NCBI GenBank assembly: GCA_009733575.1
Contig: ML769607.1
Span: forward strand, 52,842-116,841
DNA: 64,000 nucleotides
Direction of reading: 5' to 3'
From: Gymnopus androsaceus JB14
Taxonomy: Eukaryota > Basidiomycota > Agaricomycetes > Agaricales > Omphalotaceae
Shown: one piece after another, positions 34,601-46,228 of the stretch
Position numbering within the stretch: the first letter of the stretch is position 1
How the letters are laid out: the number at the start of each line of letters is the position of its first letter
Program-made: the position numbers and the translations under genes
The notes under the pieces: model-generated
What the model was told of the DNA's origin: nothing
Database searches by the model: none
Seen by the model: only the letters and a program-made list of their open reading frames with translations

Positions 34601-36672
34601 CCCATGACAGCTTCATTCTTGCCACAAGTCATATTGAAACCCAGAAGTCCTGCGAGTTCTATATAGAGTGCACTTCCGACTGGAGGAGTATAGCACGTAA
34701 GTCGATTATGCTGTGCTGTATGAAAGACACTATTGCCATCAGTGGAGGTCATAAAGAGAGGACCTAGATATGGCTGAACGTAAATTGGATAAAGGTCCAT
34801 TATGAGGTCCAATGTGCTTCATAAAGAGAGAACCTAGATATGGCTGAATGTAAATTGGATAAAGGTCCATTATGAGGTCCAATGTGCTGGCAAGCTGTGG
34901 CCATTTTTCGGTTTTGCAAGTAGGTGAGACAATGAAGGGAATAGCTGCATAATTGGTGCTTTGCAAGGGTCCCAGTAAAAAGACTGTTGCCTCCACACCG
35001 TAGTGACATGTCTTGGTTTCGTGGACAGCATGAGCAAGCTTCTGCATGGTCGGGATATCTTTCATCGTCAAGTCATGATTGGGAGCATGCTCACGACAGA
35101 GGTCACCGACCTCATCTCCGGCTCTTTGTGGCTTTGGCGTGACATGGAAACCATCCTACATAATCAAACATCCTGTTTTTGACTGACCAGCTTCAGGAAT
35201 TAAAGGACCGACAAAGTTTAGAAGGTTTTGGATGACATCTGCAGCTGTGATCGCAGACGTGGAGAGCTTCAAGCACACTGAACGCGAGCCCTTGACCGTT
35301 TTTAATGAAGGGAGCCCAAACATCTTCTGCAATGCAAAAACACCATTAGCGCCGCTGCCAATGTGCTTCATCAAGAGCACAAAATCCTTTTCTCGCCGAG
35401 TAAAGCTTTTGGCTGCGTAAACATCCCGTGCTGCCATTCCAATATGTTCGAGGATCTCGTCTGGACTTGCATTGCTGTGAATGGCTACCCTCAATACTGC
35501 ATCAACGTGTTTATTGTCACCTTCTGCAATAGCTTCGTAAATTTGCTTATATGTTGAGACCTTTTTTGTAGATGTCTCAACATGGCGCTCTAGTCCTTGA
35601 ACCTAATTACGAGCACATTCAGCAATAGATTCAAGATTACAAACAAGAGAAGTACCTTGCTTCGCTCAATTCAGAGCAATTCATCCTTTTGATGCACAAC
35701 TTTCTGTAACTGGATATGAGAAAGAGATCCCAGTGGCGCATGTGGGGTTGGCTCCGACATTGCTCGAGTCTGCAGCTCGTGAAGACCAGTACTGCCCTGA
35801 ACTGCACCGCAGTCCGGACATGCTGTAGCATCACCAAAAAGAAACTTGCAGCATGACAATGAGTGGACATAGAGAATTGGAGGGCCTGTTCCACAAAACT
35901 CTAATTGATCAGGACAGAAATCATACTTGGGAGGAGCAATAGAATGGATGCACATGGGGTAATCATACGATGAATATCCATTTGGCCATTGCAGTGCAAC
36001 ACCTGCAAGGAGAAAGTGGATGTTCAATGAAGTGTTTGTCACCAGATCCTGTAGAAGATACCAAATAAGAATGTGAACGAGCACGGAAATCTCCTGTCGA
36101 GCTCATTGAATTACGACGACGCCTTCCAGTAGCTTCATCCTCTGCCTTTCTGCGTTCACGCTCATTTTGTTGAACCTGGTTTTGACAGGTCATGCTGCCT
36201 CGGTGTTTGTCGCGCTTGTACTCTGGTCATTCTATATCGACGTTAATCACTGAGTGGCAGAGATCACACTCCCAAGTGTTATAGTTTCTGCCTGGAGTGG
36301 TAGACCGAGAATGGGGACAAGGTGATGCCGCTTCTGATGTAGGGTATTGTAGAATATAAAAGAGGGTTCAATGGGAGAATCAATTGGTGCTGACATGCTG
36401 CGAAATGAGGCAGAAGGTCTGGATAATGGAGAATTTGAGGTAGGACTAGGTAACAGAGCATTTGAAGTGGGACCAGGCAATGAAGCATTTGAGTTGAAAA
36501 TAAGGTTGGACATTCCATTATGTGATGAGCTCGTATGTGTCTCATCTATACCGCTATCACTCACAAATGTTGAGCATCTATCAATGAGAGATGATATTTC
36601 CCTATGAAAGATGGCATCTTCCATATTTTCATCATCTCCAGACCCATAACCATCCAAGCTATCCATGATCAA
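31642..36672 (-). pseudogene. Giant transposase-like zinc-finger protein, decayed copy
   Basis: Minus-strand multi-exon gene. In order: an N-terminal MDSLDGYGSGDDENMEDAI with Ser/Pro-rich linker; a C2H2-like start NYNTWECDLCHSVINVDIE, followed by an in-frame TGA; an ERERRKAEDEA basic segment; and DFVLLMKHIGSGANGVFALQ, KMFGLPSLKTVKG. Next come a central region (NHDLTMKDIPTMQKLAHA, YPIYIQPYLGPLF, LAGLLGFNMTCGKNEAV), HPDILAEYQALKIIGFMWSN, DLSLTEQLEKLSVYTHTSF, a DVDHVNQNFFKGDLRAGNV block, an acidic linker, and C-terminal Cys/His clusters (CGFCGGDC; IICTICYPD ... EAIWKYNFPNHIQCCHP). The LPS..T motif after a helical DNA-binding-like region recalls P-element/THAP-type transposases (inference only). 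A 70-bp internal duplication and stops suggest inactivity. Confidence 0.55.
34749..34888. repeat. 70-bp tandem duplication inside the transposase-like gene
   Basis: 34749-34818 and 34819-34888 are near-identical direct copies (TCATAAAGAGAG(G/A)ACCTAG... to ...GAGGTCCAATGTGCT). The duplication is not a multiple of three, so it breaks the reading frame. Confidence 0.9.
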
Positions 36673-37406
36673 GTTGCACCAGATTTACACGTCAATAGAA
36701 CTTTTGTCGCATCTAAAGGAACAAAATTCAATTTTGAAGATGATATATAGGCCTCAGAGCATACTTACTCACTACCTGCGCATGCAAAACTAACCGAGAG
36801 CTTGCCAAATCGTTTTTGGAAAGGATCTTGTTCTGGGAAAACAAGTCAGTCATTTAAGAAGAATCAATAAAATAATGAGAACATACTGCAAGAGCTGGTG
36901 ATGAGTAGTTTATGGGTGAACAGGTGAACCATCGCGGCGTGAATGCAAGAAGTAAGTTGAAGGAACAGTGACCGCTAGTCACATGTGCCTTTGACCAAAT
37001 CTCAAACTGCTTGCGACTCCTCAATACAGTGTCGGTCTTGCTGAAAATTCAGTATATACAGACGAGAGGGTATTCAAAGAGTTCTATGTAATCAGATTTT
37101 TTGCCTCTACAATTACACAAAAGATATTGAAGATTTTGTGTTTACCCTGTTCAAAAGTTTAAGCGCCGAGAGCAAACATGATCAATCAGACCAGACGAAA
37201 ACGGAAATTTGGATGCCGGATCCCCCTTGTCTTCAACCTATTCAGCTCAGAGTTCAGCCACTGCCAGGTGGCATTATGAACTTAAACTCAGTTCAATTTA
37301 TAGTGGCCAGTGTAGCTGGCCACCAAATTAGGCCTATAAGCACCCAAAAATGAGTGTTCAGAGGCCAATATTATGCATTATGAAGATAGAAATTACTCCA
37401 GTTCAG

Positions 37407-38002
37407 GGATAATTCTACTGAACAACCCCCTTGGTGGTAACAACCCTCCCAAAAAAGGAAATTTTTGTAAAAGCTAGTTTGGCAACCCCATCATCACTTT
37501 TGTCACAAATTTTTAGATCTGTTTGTTTCAATCTTTTGTGTGTTTTTTTTTGATGAAAAAAAAAGTCAGCTACCACCTCATGCCTCACCTTACTTAAGTT
37601 GCAACACAAACTGCTCAGATTCCCAAATAGGGCTGGTGGCAGTATCTGGAATATATGTTGGGTAAATACCCTTCTGTTGGTTGTCCGGCCACTCTGCACA
37701 CCACATGTACCCCTATCTGCTTCTGTATATAAAGTAGGTAGATACAAGTTATCAATCAATCGTTCTTGCCCCCATTCTCAATGGTCAATTCCCTCCTCAC
37801 TGAGGTTGTACCCACTGACTGAGCTTGTCTGCCTCTTAACAATATAAAGACTCCAGATTATCTCTGACCTTCACAAAAAAAAAATAGTTCTGAGGCAAAT
37901 TTATATCTTGTGACCTCAATGTGACCATGTGTGACCATATGTGACCTTAACTGGGTTGTTAAATAAGACTTGAGCCAAGGGGGTTGTTCAGTAGAATTAT
38001 CC
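37407..38002. mobile_element. 596-bp MITE, copy 2 of the GGATAATTC family
   Basis: Same element as 27595-28188 in the opposite orientation, flanked by CCAGTTCAG (37398-37406 and 38003-38011). It is inserted inside the larger related element 30935-38505. Nearly identical sequence between the copies suggests recent spread. Confidence 0.88.
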
Positions 38003-38744
38003 CCAGTTCAGCCACATTATACATTACTGAACCTAAATTCAAACAATACAGTATGCCATGTTGTCTTGGGTGGGAGTTGACATTCACATGAAGCAGATGT
38101 GAAGTTCACAATTTCTATGATCTTAATGTATTGACAGGCCCAGTGAACCAATGAAATTCCACTTTTGGTTGTCTAATCTGAAGCAGTGTAAGTACTGGCA
38201 GGTCCAAGCTGTAATGCATCACTATGGGTGAACTCTCACTCAAAATGATACATAACCATGAAAGGACTTGAAATGTAAGGCTCAGGTACCCAATGCCATC
38301 TAGTACCACAATAGTAGTGGCAGAATGTGAATAGGCAGTAGTAAGTGTCACTTTTCAAAATTAAGCAAGGACATAAATATTTGAAAAAACAAAAAGCAAA
38401 GTCACACTTCAAAATGTGTGACAGGGTTGCTGAATAGCACTTCAAGAGGGTGGTCTGTTAAGGGGGGTTGTTGTCAAGCAAGGGGGTTGTCAAATAGAAT
38501 GATCCTTCTAAAGGACAATTACTGATATATCAAAAACCCATTTGAGATCTCACATTCAGGCTCCTGGTCCTTGTTGGAGATAGAGCCGTATTGGGCAATC
38601 GAGCCGTACGCTCTATCTGGTTCCGTTTTTATTTAGTATATGCGCTTGATGCGCCGCTTGTTATTTTACAATATCTTCTTATCAGTAGATATGATGCATA
38701 TGATGCATAGCCTAGATAATTCAACTTATCACTAGATTAGGTAT

Positions 38745-39760
38745 ATATATTGTACGGTACCTCTGAATTTATTCCCCGCGCGTTTGCTACGAGCTTATTG
38801 CTATTAGACCAGAGTGAAGTCACCGTTTCGGACTTTATTCTAACAGTCCTTGAGTATGCATCCCTCCTTTCCAAATTCCGAGATCCATCCATCATCATAC
38901 ATGAACTCCGAGATGCACCTGGACTTTGTCTGAAGTTTCTAGACATTTATCAAAACCCCAAGATGGCCCTAGCTCCATACTCAAGGGACCTCACCAGTGC
39001 ATTGGGTTCAGTGAGCTGCAGCAATTGGAATTATCTTGCACATATTCTCTTGCCACACTATTATTCCAGAACAAAGCTTCTCCAAATAGCATGCAAAGTG
39101 TTCTACTGATTACAAAGGGTGCTGAATCATCTCATGATATTCACACTTTGATTTCAGAATCATGGCCACCTTTTCTCGGCTTACCACTCTTCATCTAGAT
39201 AGTCTTGTGAGTCATGCCAAAAGTGCAAAAAAAATCCGCTCAAATGAAATACTGATTGATCTAGTGATTTTCGTGTGAAAAATCGCTTATGAGTGAAATT
39301 TTGAGCAAAAAATGATCATTCAGTTGAGCTACTTAGTTTAATGAAAATATACTTATTGGTTGAGTTTTCAGTTAAACCTGAAAAAAAGACTGAAGTATCA
39401 GCTACTGTGGCAGCCAAAACTGATGGACCCCCAGCAACCTACTGAAGGGCCAGATCTTATTTGGTTGTGATTCAATACCTGACTTGGGGGGCCCATCTGT
39501 TTTGTCTGCCAGAGTAGCTGATATTTCAGTCTTTTTTTCAGTTTTAACTGAAAACTCAACCAATAAGTATATTTTCATTAAACTAAGTAGCTCAACTGAA
39601 TGATCATTTTTTGCTCAAAATTTCACTCATAAGCAATTTTTCAAATGAAAATTAGTATTTCATTTGAGCGGATTTTTTTTGCACTTTTGGTGTGAATGTG
39701 GAAGAAGCTCTAGATGGCCTTGCATCTCAACCTTTGAGGGATGATATGATTCATTCAATT
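38745..39760 (+). pseudogene. F-box-like family fragment, copy C
   Basis: Only the middle of the family remains: SLLSKFRDPSIIIHELRDAP, IGFSELQQLELSCTYSLATL and HDIHTLIS. It is in two frames with a shift near 38970, and is cut at 39216 by a 474-bp MITE; it resumes at 39691 with NVEEALDGLASQPLRDDM. It matches the middle of copy A (LHCSYSFATLLF block). Confidence 0.65.
39217..39690. mobile_element. 474-bp foldback MITE
   Basis: Perfect inverted ends of about 37 bp starting CCAAAAGTGCAAAAAAAATC, and a second inner pair (GAGTGAAATTTTGAGCAAAA..., TTAGTTTAATGAAAATATAC) so that nearly all of it can fold. No coding sequence and no clear target duplication. Confidence 0.85.
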
Positions 39761-40678
39761 TGAAGATATCTCTCCTCTTTCAAACCGCTACCAGACATAG
39801 TGCACTTTATGGCACAGTCTCCCCTTCCTCTGGCAATCTACTATCTATCTATCATACTAGTATGATGTATTTATCTCATCAGAGTTGTCCCAGTGGCAGT
39901 GGCAGTGGTATTAGCCAGAGAAAACCAATACATCTGGAGCCTCTCTGGAGCAAGGGTACCCATCGCAGGAAGTTTGATAGCTTGTTGACAGAATACCCCC
40001 GGAGCCCGAGACCACCCAGGCTTTACTAACAGTGCTATTAGTGATTCTCCCGCTAAACAATCTATCTATCACTGTCATCGTATCTATCTGTTGGTGATTT
40101 CCACCCTCAAATTATCTATCTATCTGTCCATCTGAGTATATAAATGAAAGCGAAGAGGCATACTACTTACTGAACATGAGTGCTATGAACCGGATTTAAG
40201 GGATCAAGAACAGCGTTGATCCTACGAGGTCTAAGCTAAGATTGTACAGGCTCTTAGTGTCAATAAAGGAGATATATAAGTAATTAATCCGGAATAAGAC
40301 CAGACTCTTCGTATATGCGCGTAGGAGCTATTCCTTCAAGGTCCGAGAGTTGAATGCGGGGCGATGGGACTAGTAGGGAGCGCGAAGGTGAGGCTAAGGA
40401 TGAAATCCTTACAAACGCCGGCCGCACTATGATTTCACCATCTTACCGTAAGTTTACGGTAAGCCCGGTGAACTTACGGTATGTAACTTGCTTCCTGTGG
40501 AGTGATCATATGTAGTCATTCAGCAATCAACCATCAATCTTACTTATATTAGTATCTATCTGTTCCGTCTGTGCAGGGTCAAAGCCCTTTGCCAAGAAAA
40601 CCTCTATAGTTTATAACTAATACGCCTGCTTTGATGCAAACCTGGCATTCGGTTTAGTGCTTTCAGTCCCTCTCTACC
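39761..40678. other. Gene-free spacer with ATCT microsatellite
   Basis: Scattered ATCT tetranucleotide runs (39840-39860, 40060-40135), a short palindrome CTTACCGTAAGTTTACGGTAAG near 40443, and the promoter of the 7-TM gene. Possible old transposon debris around 40190-40430; not assigned. Confidence 0.4.
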
Positions 40679-41970
40679 ATGTCTACCATACCACTGGACA
40701 GAGCCTATCTCACTGCAATCTGGCTGGAAACTCTCTTCTATGGTGCGTTATCTGATTCAAGTTGATACTGGTGTACTCTCCTCAGACGACGGAAAACTAA
40801 ACCATTTTGTAGGAATCAACATGCTGCTGTTCTTCTCGTACCTTTTCATTGTCAGGTACAAGAGAAGACACGCACTCAGCAATATCATTGTTGGCGTAGC
40901 AGTTTTAATGTTCCTCCTTTCGACTTGTCATGTCTCTCTGGGATTTTCGCGTCTAATTGAAGGCTTCATTGTTTTGCGCAATCAACTGGGAGGCCCTGCT
41001 GCATACTTTTCCGATGTATCTATACCCGCGAATGTAGCGAAAGTCACCATTCATACAGTCAATTCGGTCTTGGGAGATAGTATCATGGTATAAGCTGCTT
41101 TAATTCAGCACTGGCATGCGTAATTGACGGCCCATTTTTTGTAGGTGTGGAGGTGCTATAATGTCTGGGAACAAAGATGGCTACCATCCATCCTTCCGAT
41201 CCTTTTGATCATAGCTTCTGCAGGTAGTAGTTTCTGGTGGCCCTCATTTGCTTTTGCTGATTGGCTAACACTGTGCACTAGTTTGCGGATTCGGACAGGC
41301 CATCATCTTTGCGGAAGCAAAAAGCACTCATAGTGCGTTTGGGCCACAGCTGGAAAAGTGGAATGGCTCGTTGTTCTCTTTATCGCTTACCACCAATGTA
41401 GTCGTTACTTCTCTGATTGCTACGAGAATATGGCAAGTTTCCTTTGTTCCTTATTCAAAGGCAGGGATGATATTGACATGGATTTTCTAGGTGGGTAGGC
41501 CGTCAAATCAATCCCGAGTCGACATTTAAATATCGACGAGTCTTGACTCTCGTCATCGAATCCGGTGCAATCTACTCTTCAGCACTGATCATTGAAATTA
41601 CTCTATATTTCTTGAACAGCAACGCATTCTACATTATATACGACCCTATTGCGCAGCTTACTGTTAGTGGATTCTTCAAACTCGCCTCTGAACTGAGCTG
41701 ATACTAGATACTTAGGCTATCACTCCAACCATGATCATCGTTATGACCAGTCTTGGGCTAACATCGAAGGACTTGAACTCTGGGGAACGTACCACCCAGA
41801 GTCTTGGTGTTGAATCTCGGCCTCATTTTGCAGCTAGACTACGGGGAGCGAATACCTTAACCTCGATAGGCTCTGTGTTCCCTTCTCACACTGGTGAAGG
41901 TGATCATGTAGGAGGAGGAGGCATCTTTTTGGAGTTAAATCAAAAGGAGTCTGCGAAAGTTATCATCTAA
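40679..41970 (+). CDS. Seven-transmembrane protein of an agaric orphan family
   Basis: Integral membrane protein with no known function. Starts MSTIPLDRAYLTAIWLETLF; the first intron (40742-40813) joins FYG to INMLLFFSYLF. Seven hydrophobic helices are visible: INMLLFFSYLFIV, IIVGVAVLMFLLSTCHV, NVAKVTIHTVNSVLGDSIMV, ILPILLIIASA, LFSLSLTTNVVVTSLIA, VLTLVIESGAIYSSALIIEI and LTAITPTMIIVMTSLGLT. The family signature GGPAAYFSDVSIPANVAK and DSIMVWRCYNVW lies in the first extracellular-loop/helix-3 region. The C-terminal tail is polar and ends ESAKVII, TAA 41968. Gene frames and introns are intact. A receptor-like role is often guessed for such proteins but is not shown. Confidence 0.8.
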
Positions 41971-42463
41971 TCTTGTATTATCCTTATGTACTGATGTCTG
42001 GCTCATTCTCAAATCTCGCTGCTCAAATTTCAAATTATTTACTTCTTGGATACACACTGAATTTGTGAAAACGAATAAAACCCGGTTGGATTCCAATAAC
42101 CCATTAAGGGGAAGATCAATGGAGGCTGAATGGCGAGAAATCTGGCCCTGGGTGTCTACGAAAAGTTGTGAGCCGACTGGCGCTGGATGAGCACTTGGAT
42201 AAAGACAGCGGGAGAAAAATAAGGTACTTCTTGAATCGCAATTCATAATCGGACTGAGAATATGAATCGTTCTGATTCTGAAATGGGAACATAAATGAAA
42301 AAAAGAGAAAAAACATTCATCGCTGCAGTGTTCTGCCAAAGGCCTAAGCCTTGATTTTTATACATAAAGGGGATAGCAAAAAGGAAACACAGAGAGAGGG
42401 TAAGAGAAACCATGGCAGCACGACCACTTGGCTATCACGGACCAATCGACAAAGAACATTATA
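41971..42463. other. Convergent 3' region
   Basis: Between the ends of two convergent genes. Likely 3' UTRs; the 134-codon minus frame at 41935-42339 shows no domain and is not called. Confidence 0.4.
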
Positions 42464-44368
42464 TCAGAGAGTAGAAGCGGTCGCTCCATACCCGTTATCG
42501 ACAGAAGACTGAGGGGCGACTATCCAAGCAGCAGGTTCCATTGGATTGGCCCCAGGAACGGGAGCATTGAGGGTCGACTCACGACCAATCGCTCCATCTC
42601 CATGACCTAAAAGCTGAGGAATCTCGAATCCCGCCGGTTGTTGGGAATAGGTGGCGTTGATATGGCCATCTCCAACGTTGTATGAATTATTGGTCGCTTC
42701 CGCGGAGACGGGACCAGGACGGAAGAGAATAGGATCGATGACTGCGTCTGGCCGGGCGGCGTGTAGAGCAAGTGGGATTGCAGCTGGGATATTTCCGATC
42801 ATTCTAAGATGGTTAACGACAAAGCCAACCGACAGGACGATTCCTATTTGGTAGGCCCAACCGATGTAGAGAGTCGACCAATGAAGAACTAGTTCGGACG
42901 GACAGGGAATAGCAACGAATCGAGCAGGCCATTTCGCAGGGGGAGTGAGGTTATAGTTGGGCCACCAATAGCTGGCCCGAGTCATCGTATCAAGAACGAA
43001 GCAGTTGTTAGGGTGAAAAAATGGTTCGAAGGTCTTCACGTGAGGCAGGAGTGCGTCCAATGTCCAAACATGCCTAACCGTGATACCGTCCACCTTGAGG
43101 AGCATCTTCTGCTCCTGCATCGATTTGCTGTGTTATGCTCTTCCCATATAGACGGCAGTAAGATATGAGGCGTTGGACGTAATAAAAGTGCGCCGTTCCA
43201 ACAGCCTTGAAGCAGTTCTCGGCAGTTGCATTCCACACCCAATAACTTTTGACAGAAAGGCTGCATAAGATTGTTTTTAAAAAATCAGCATACAGGAAGG
43301 AAGATAGCAAACGAACTTGATACGCACATCAAAACGTCGAAGAGAATCGCTTGATTCAACTGGAGCGGTCTTCATCGCTCGCTTCGCAGGCCTCGGCTCA
43401 CCCCCATTCTCTACTTCCCTCCCTCGTTTATTCGAACGATCCGGAACTGGAGGAGGCGGCATGGACGACGATGAGGTCACCACCTGGGATCTCTTGGGCA
43501 TCGCTCGCGCCTTCCCTTTCTTCGACCCCATCGAGGCTATCTCTGATCCGTTTCTCGGAGAAAAAGGTGCAGGTGGTGGTGGCATAGAGGAAGTCACTAC
43601 CTCTGACTGCGACTTCATCGATGCCTTTCTGCCTTTCTTCGGAGCTGAGGAGGGAGAGATGAGTTCTGCGTCTGTACCTCTGGAAGAGTTCTGCTCTTCT
43701 CCAACGCACGAGCCGAAGTAGGCGGCGGAGCAAACGAATTCGGAGCTGGATACTGGCTCGATAAGGGATGATGAGAGAATTGCTGTGGATCTTGGTAAAT
43801 GTCGTGTAGATTGACAGAGAAATTATCCTGCGCCTCATGACCAAGCGAAGAAGGATGGGAGGTCTGTCCGTAGGAAGGTTGAGTCTGCGGGTTCATTTGT
43901 CCCTCCCACTCGTAAACTCCCCTTTGTCCTTCAACCTGCGAAGGTGCAGAGCCCGAGGGGACAATGTAGCTGTTGTCTATGTATTGATTGGGAGACGCGA
44001 CGGGAACCTGGACCGTACTGGGGCTGCTGCTGAGCATCAGGAACGTTTGCCTGCAGCGAAGACAACTGCCCGTTCCATGGGACATGGACGTCGTCTTGTT
44101 GCGAAGACATAGGGAAATCGTGTGGAAATTGTTCGTAGCCACTCGTCGTTCCGTCGATGTCTTCTGGGAGTTGATACTGCTGATCGTTGTTCGAATCAAG
44201 GAGAGCATTGGGGTCGAGATACTGGTCAAAGATATTGTCATAGTCGATTGGACTGTCGTACTGTTGACCATCAGGCAGATCATTCGAGTTCATGGTGTGT
44301 TGAGTAGTGAGATTATCGGCGGGCGGAGGAATAACGGGATAATCGTATTGGAAAGGTTGGGACGCCAT
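42464..44368 (-). CDS. Hypothetical protein with disordered N-terminus (frame uncertain)
   Basis: Not recognised by name. From 44368: MASQPFQYDYPVIPPPADN and a long Gln/Asn/Ser/Pro-rich disordered region, a basic KKGKARAMPKRSQVV stretch (about 43540), then a compact C-terminal domain: SYWVWNATAENCFKAVGTAH, VDGITVRHVWTLDALLPHV, FFHPNNCFVLDTMTRASYWW and LTPPAKWPARFVAIPCPSEL. It ends at 42464. The organisation suggests a nuclear or regulatory protein, but that is inference. Frames change near 44010 and 43650 without a convincing intron, and near 43130-43200 where a 51-nt intron is possible. Either indel errors or decay. Confidence 0.5.
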
Positions 44369-44952
44369 TTGTAGACGAGAGAGAGGTTGAGATTGATCTA
44401 AACCGAATGCAAGTAAACACACGATTAAACGGAGAAAAAGCAGAAGGCAACGTACTTGAGCTGGAGAAGTTCTCGATGCAGGCGTCGAGATGAAGAGCAA
44501 AGCAAACTAGAAGAAATAAATCAATGAAGTAGAGTAGATTAAGTAAAGAAACCTACGTTTGATTAGACTGGATGTTTAAACAAACTCTGAGAGAGCGAGG
44601 AAGAGAGAGAGGAAGAGAGAGAAGATCAGCGAGCCAGAGCAATTTAAACGCGCCGTCACGTGGTCGGCCCAAGGAGAATTACTGGCGATGGAGGCCAAAG
44701 GGTTATGGCGTCAGCCTCCTTCTCTCAAGCTCCTACATAGCTAGCGGGCTTTCATTTACGAACCAGCATCTGGGAATCGACCTCCGCGTCGAACAAAGCT
44801 GATTTTGACATCGGGACAAGAGTTTTTCAAAATTTCTGGTCATATTGATGCTACAAGTGTTCATGATGACAATCTTCTACAAGTTTACAAAAGAGTCTCG
44901 CCTGTTGAAGACGCTAGGTGAGTATTTAATACGCATGAAGAGTAATGAGAAA
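44369..44952. other. Upstream region with a pyrimidine-rich tract
   Basis: Minus strand carries a long CT-rich run at about 44590-44625 (plus strand GAGAGAGCGAGGAAGAGAGA), typical of fungal core promoters, upstream of the hypothetical gene. No gene otherwise; the 3' side belongs to the arginase end. Confidence 0.45.
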
Positions 44953-46228
44953 CTAACCCAACGCTGATCTCACAAGGGAACAGCCTACTGCCACCGTTTG
45001 CTTCACACTAGCCGCATCTGCGAGGGAAGGATTGACCTCCTAGGAAAATAAAGGATCGTGAGTAGCATATCATCATACGATAAAAGACCTTACCATCAGA
45101 TCCAAAGCTACAAGCAAGCCCGTCTCCCAAAGAGCCTCACAAATATAATGACCTTCTCTGAAAGTCAGGCCTCCACGGACAGGAGTTCCTGTAGACGGCG
45201 CGACGGAAGGGTCAAGCGCATCAACATCAAAACTGAGATGAATAGGCAAGTCCCTTGCCCGGGTTAACATGGTCCAACGCCATCTCAACGACCTTGCCAA
45301 TACCGTACTTGTCCACCTCGTGCATGCTGAACGCACGGATCTTGTTGTCCTTTAGAATCTTCTTCTCTCCTGCGTCGATGTCGCGGAGACCGATGTACTA
45401 CTAGACGATTGGCCTTGAGAGCGGGTTTGACCCAGGCGAATTCGTCGACCTTGTCGCCGAGGCCTAGGAGGAAGGATACAGGCATTCCATGGATGTTACC
45501 GGACTCGGTGGTTTCAGAGGTGTTTATGTCGGCGTGAGCGTCGATCCAGATGACACAGGCGTTAGGGTGTGCGCTAGCGGAGGAGGAGAGATTAGTCTCT
45601 TCGCCTCTTCGAGAGGCTTTTGAATTGTCTCACTCTAAAGTTCCAGATATCGTTCCCATCGCCTAAATTCGAGTTCGGTAAGGAACAAGACACGAAGAAA
45701 GACATTAATCACGCATACCAACGAATGATCTCCTCCCAAAGTCACCGGCAACTCGCCCTTCTTCGCGTGTCCACCAACAACTTGCGCGACCGACTCGCAT
45801 ACGCGCGAAACAAATCGCGGGTTCTTCAGTTTTCCGATAGGAGGATCGTCTGCTGTGGTGATTTCCTCGAACTGGTGATGTCCGTCAAAATTGACATTCC
45901 ATCCGAGCTCTTTGAGCTGGTCGACTAATCCTGCTTCGACTAGGTAGATAGGACCTCTGTCTACGCCCAATCTAGGCTGTTTACGGGTCAGTTTCATGGC
46001 TACTGTAATCCTTACAGGTCACATACCTGGCCTCCGCTTTAACCAAGCAAATTTAACGTGTTTTCAGTACTTTTTGTGTTAAGAATGTGCATATAACCAT
46101 TTACCTGAAAGGACATCCGACAATCTAACCAATTTTCTCCGTCAGTTTATCTATTTCTATTTGGTAAACGAACGTTTACTCACTGAAGCAGTCTTTCCTT
46201 TGAGGAATCGTGGCTGGAGATCGGACAT
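44953..46228 (-). CDS. Arginase
   Basis: Manganese enzyme converting L-arginine to ornithine and urea, in the cytosol. Starts [15 protein letters not shown] (46228), then IVGCPFS, a 10-nt microexon (46027-46036) supplying the GGQ of SGGQ, and [21 protein letters not shown]. Metal-ligand motifs: [28 protein letters not shown] and [20 protein letters not shown]. The C-terminus is [20 protein letters not shown], ending TAG at 44953. Two single extra bases break the frame: one near 45398-45402 (between KANRLV and [10 protein letters not shown]) and one near 45246-45252 (between HVNPGK and [10 protein letters not shown]). The motifs themselves are intact, so an assembly indel is as likely as gene decay. 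Confidence 0.85.

Larger units (their letters stand above)
30935..38505. mobile_element. 7.6-kb DNA transposon with a giant zinc-finger transposase-like gene
   Basis: Perfect 8-bp target duplication TTCTAAAG (30927-30934 and 38506-38513). Ends GGATTATTCTATTTGATAA and, in complement, GGATCATTCTATTTGACAA. Subterminal blocks at both ends (GGTCACA repeats on the left, GTGTGACAGGGTTGC on the right) match the 0.6-kb MITEs at 27595 and 37407. The interior encodes one large minus-strand gene (31642-36672). I know this protein family only as an unnamed one from agaric genomes. A MITE of its own family has inserted at 37407-38002. Confidence 0.85.

Noticed and set aside
38560..40440. LTR retrotransposon or solo LTR pair
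   Set aside because: No gag/pol coding sequence, no matching direct repeats of LTR size, and no clear primer-binding site could be found.
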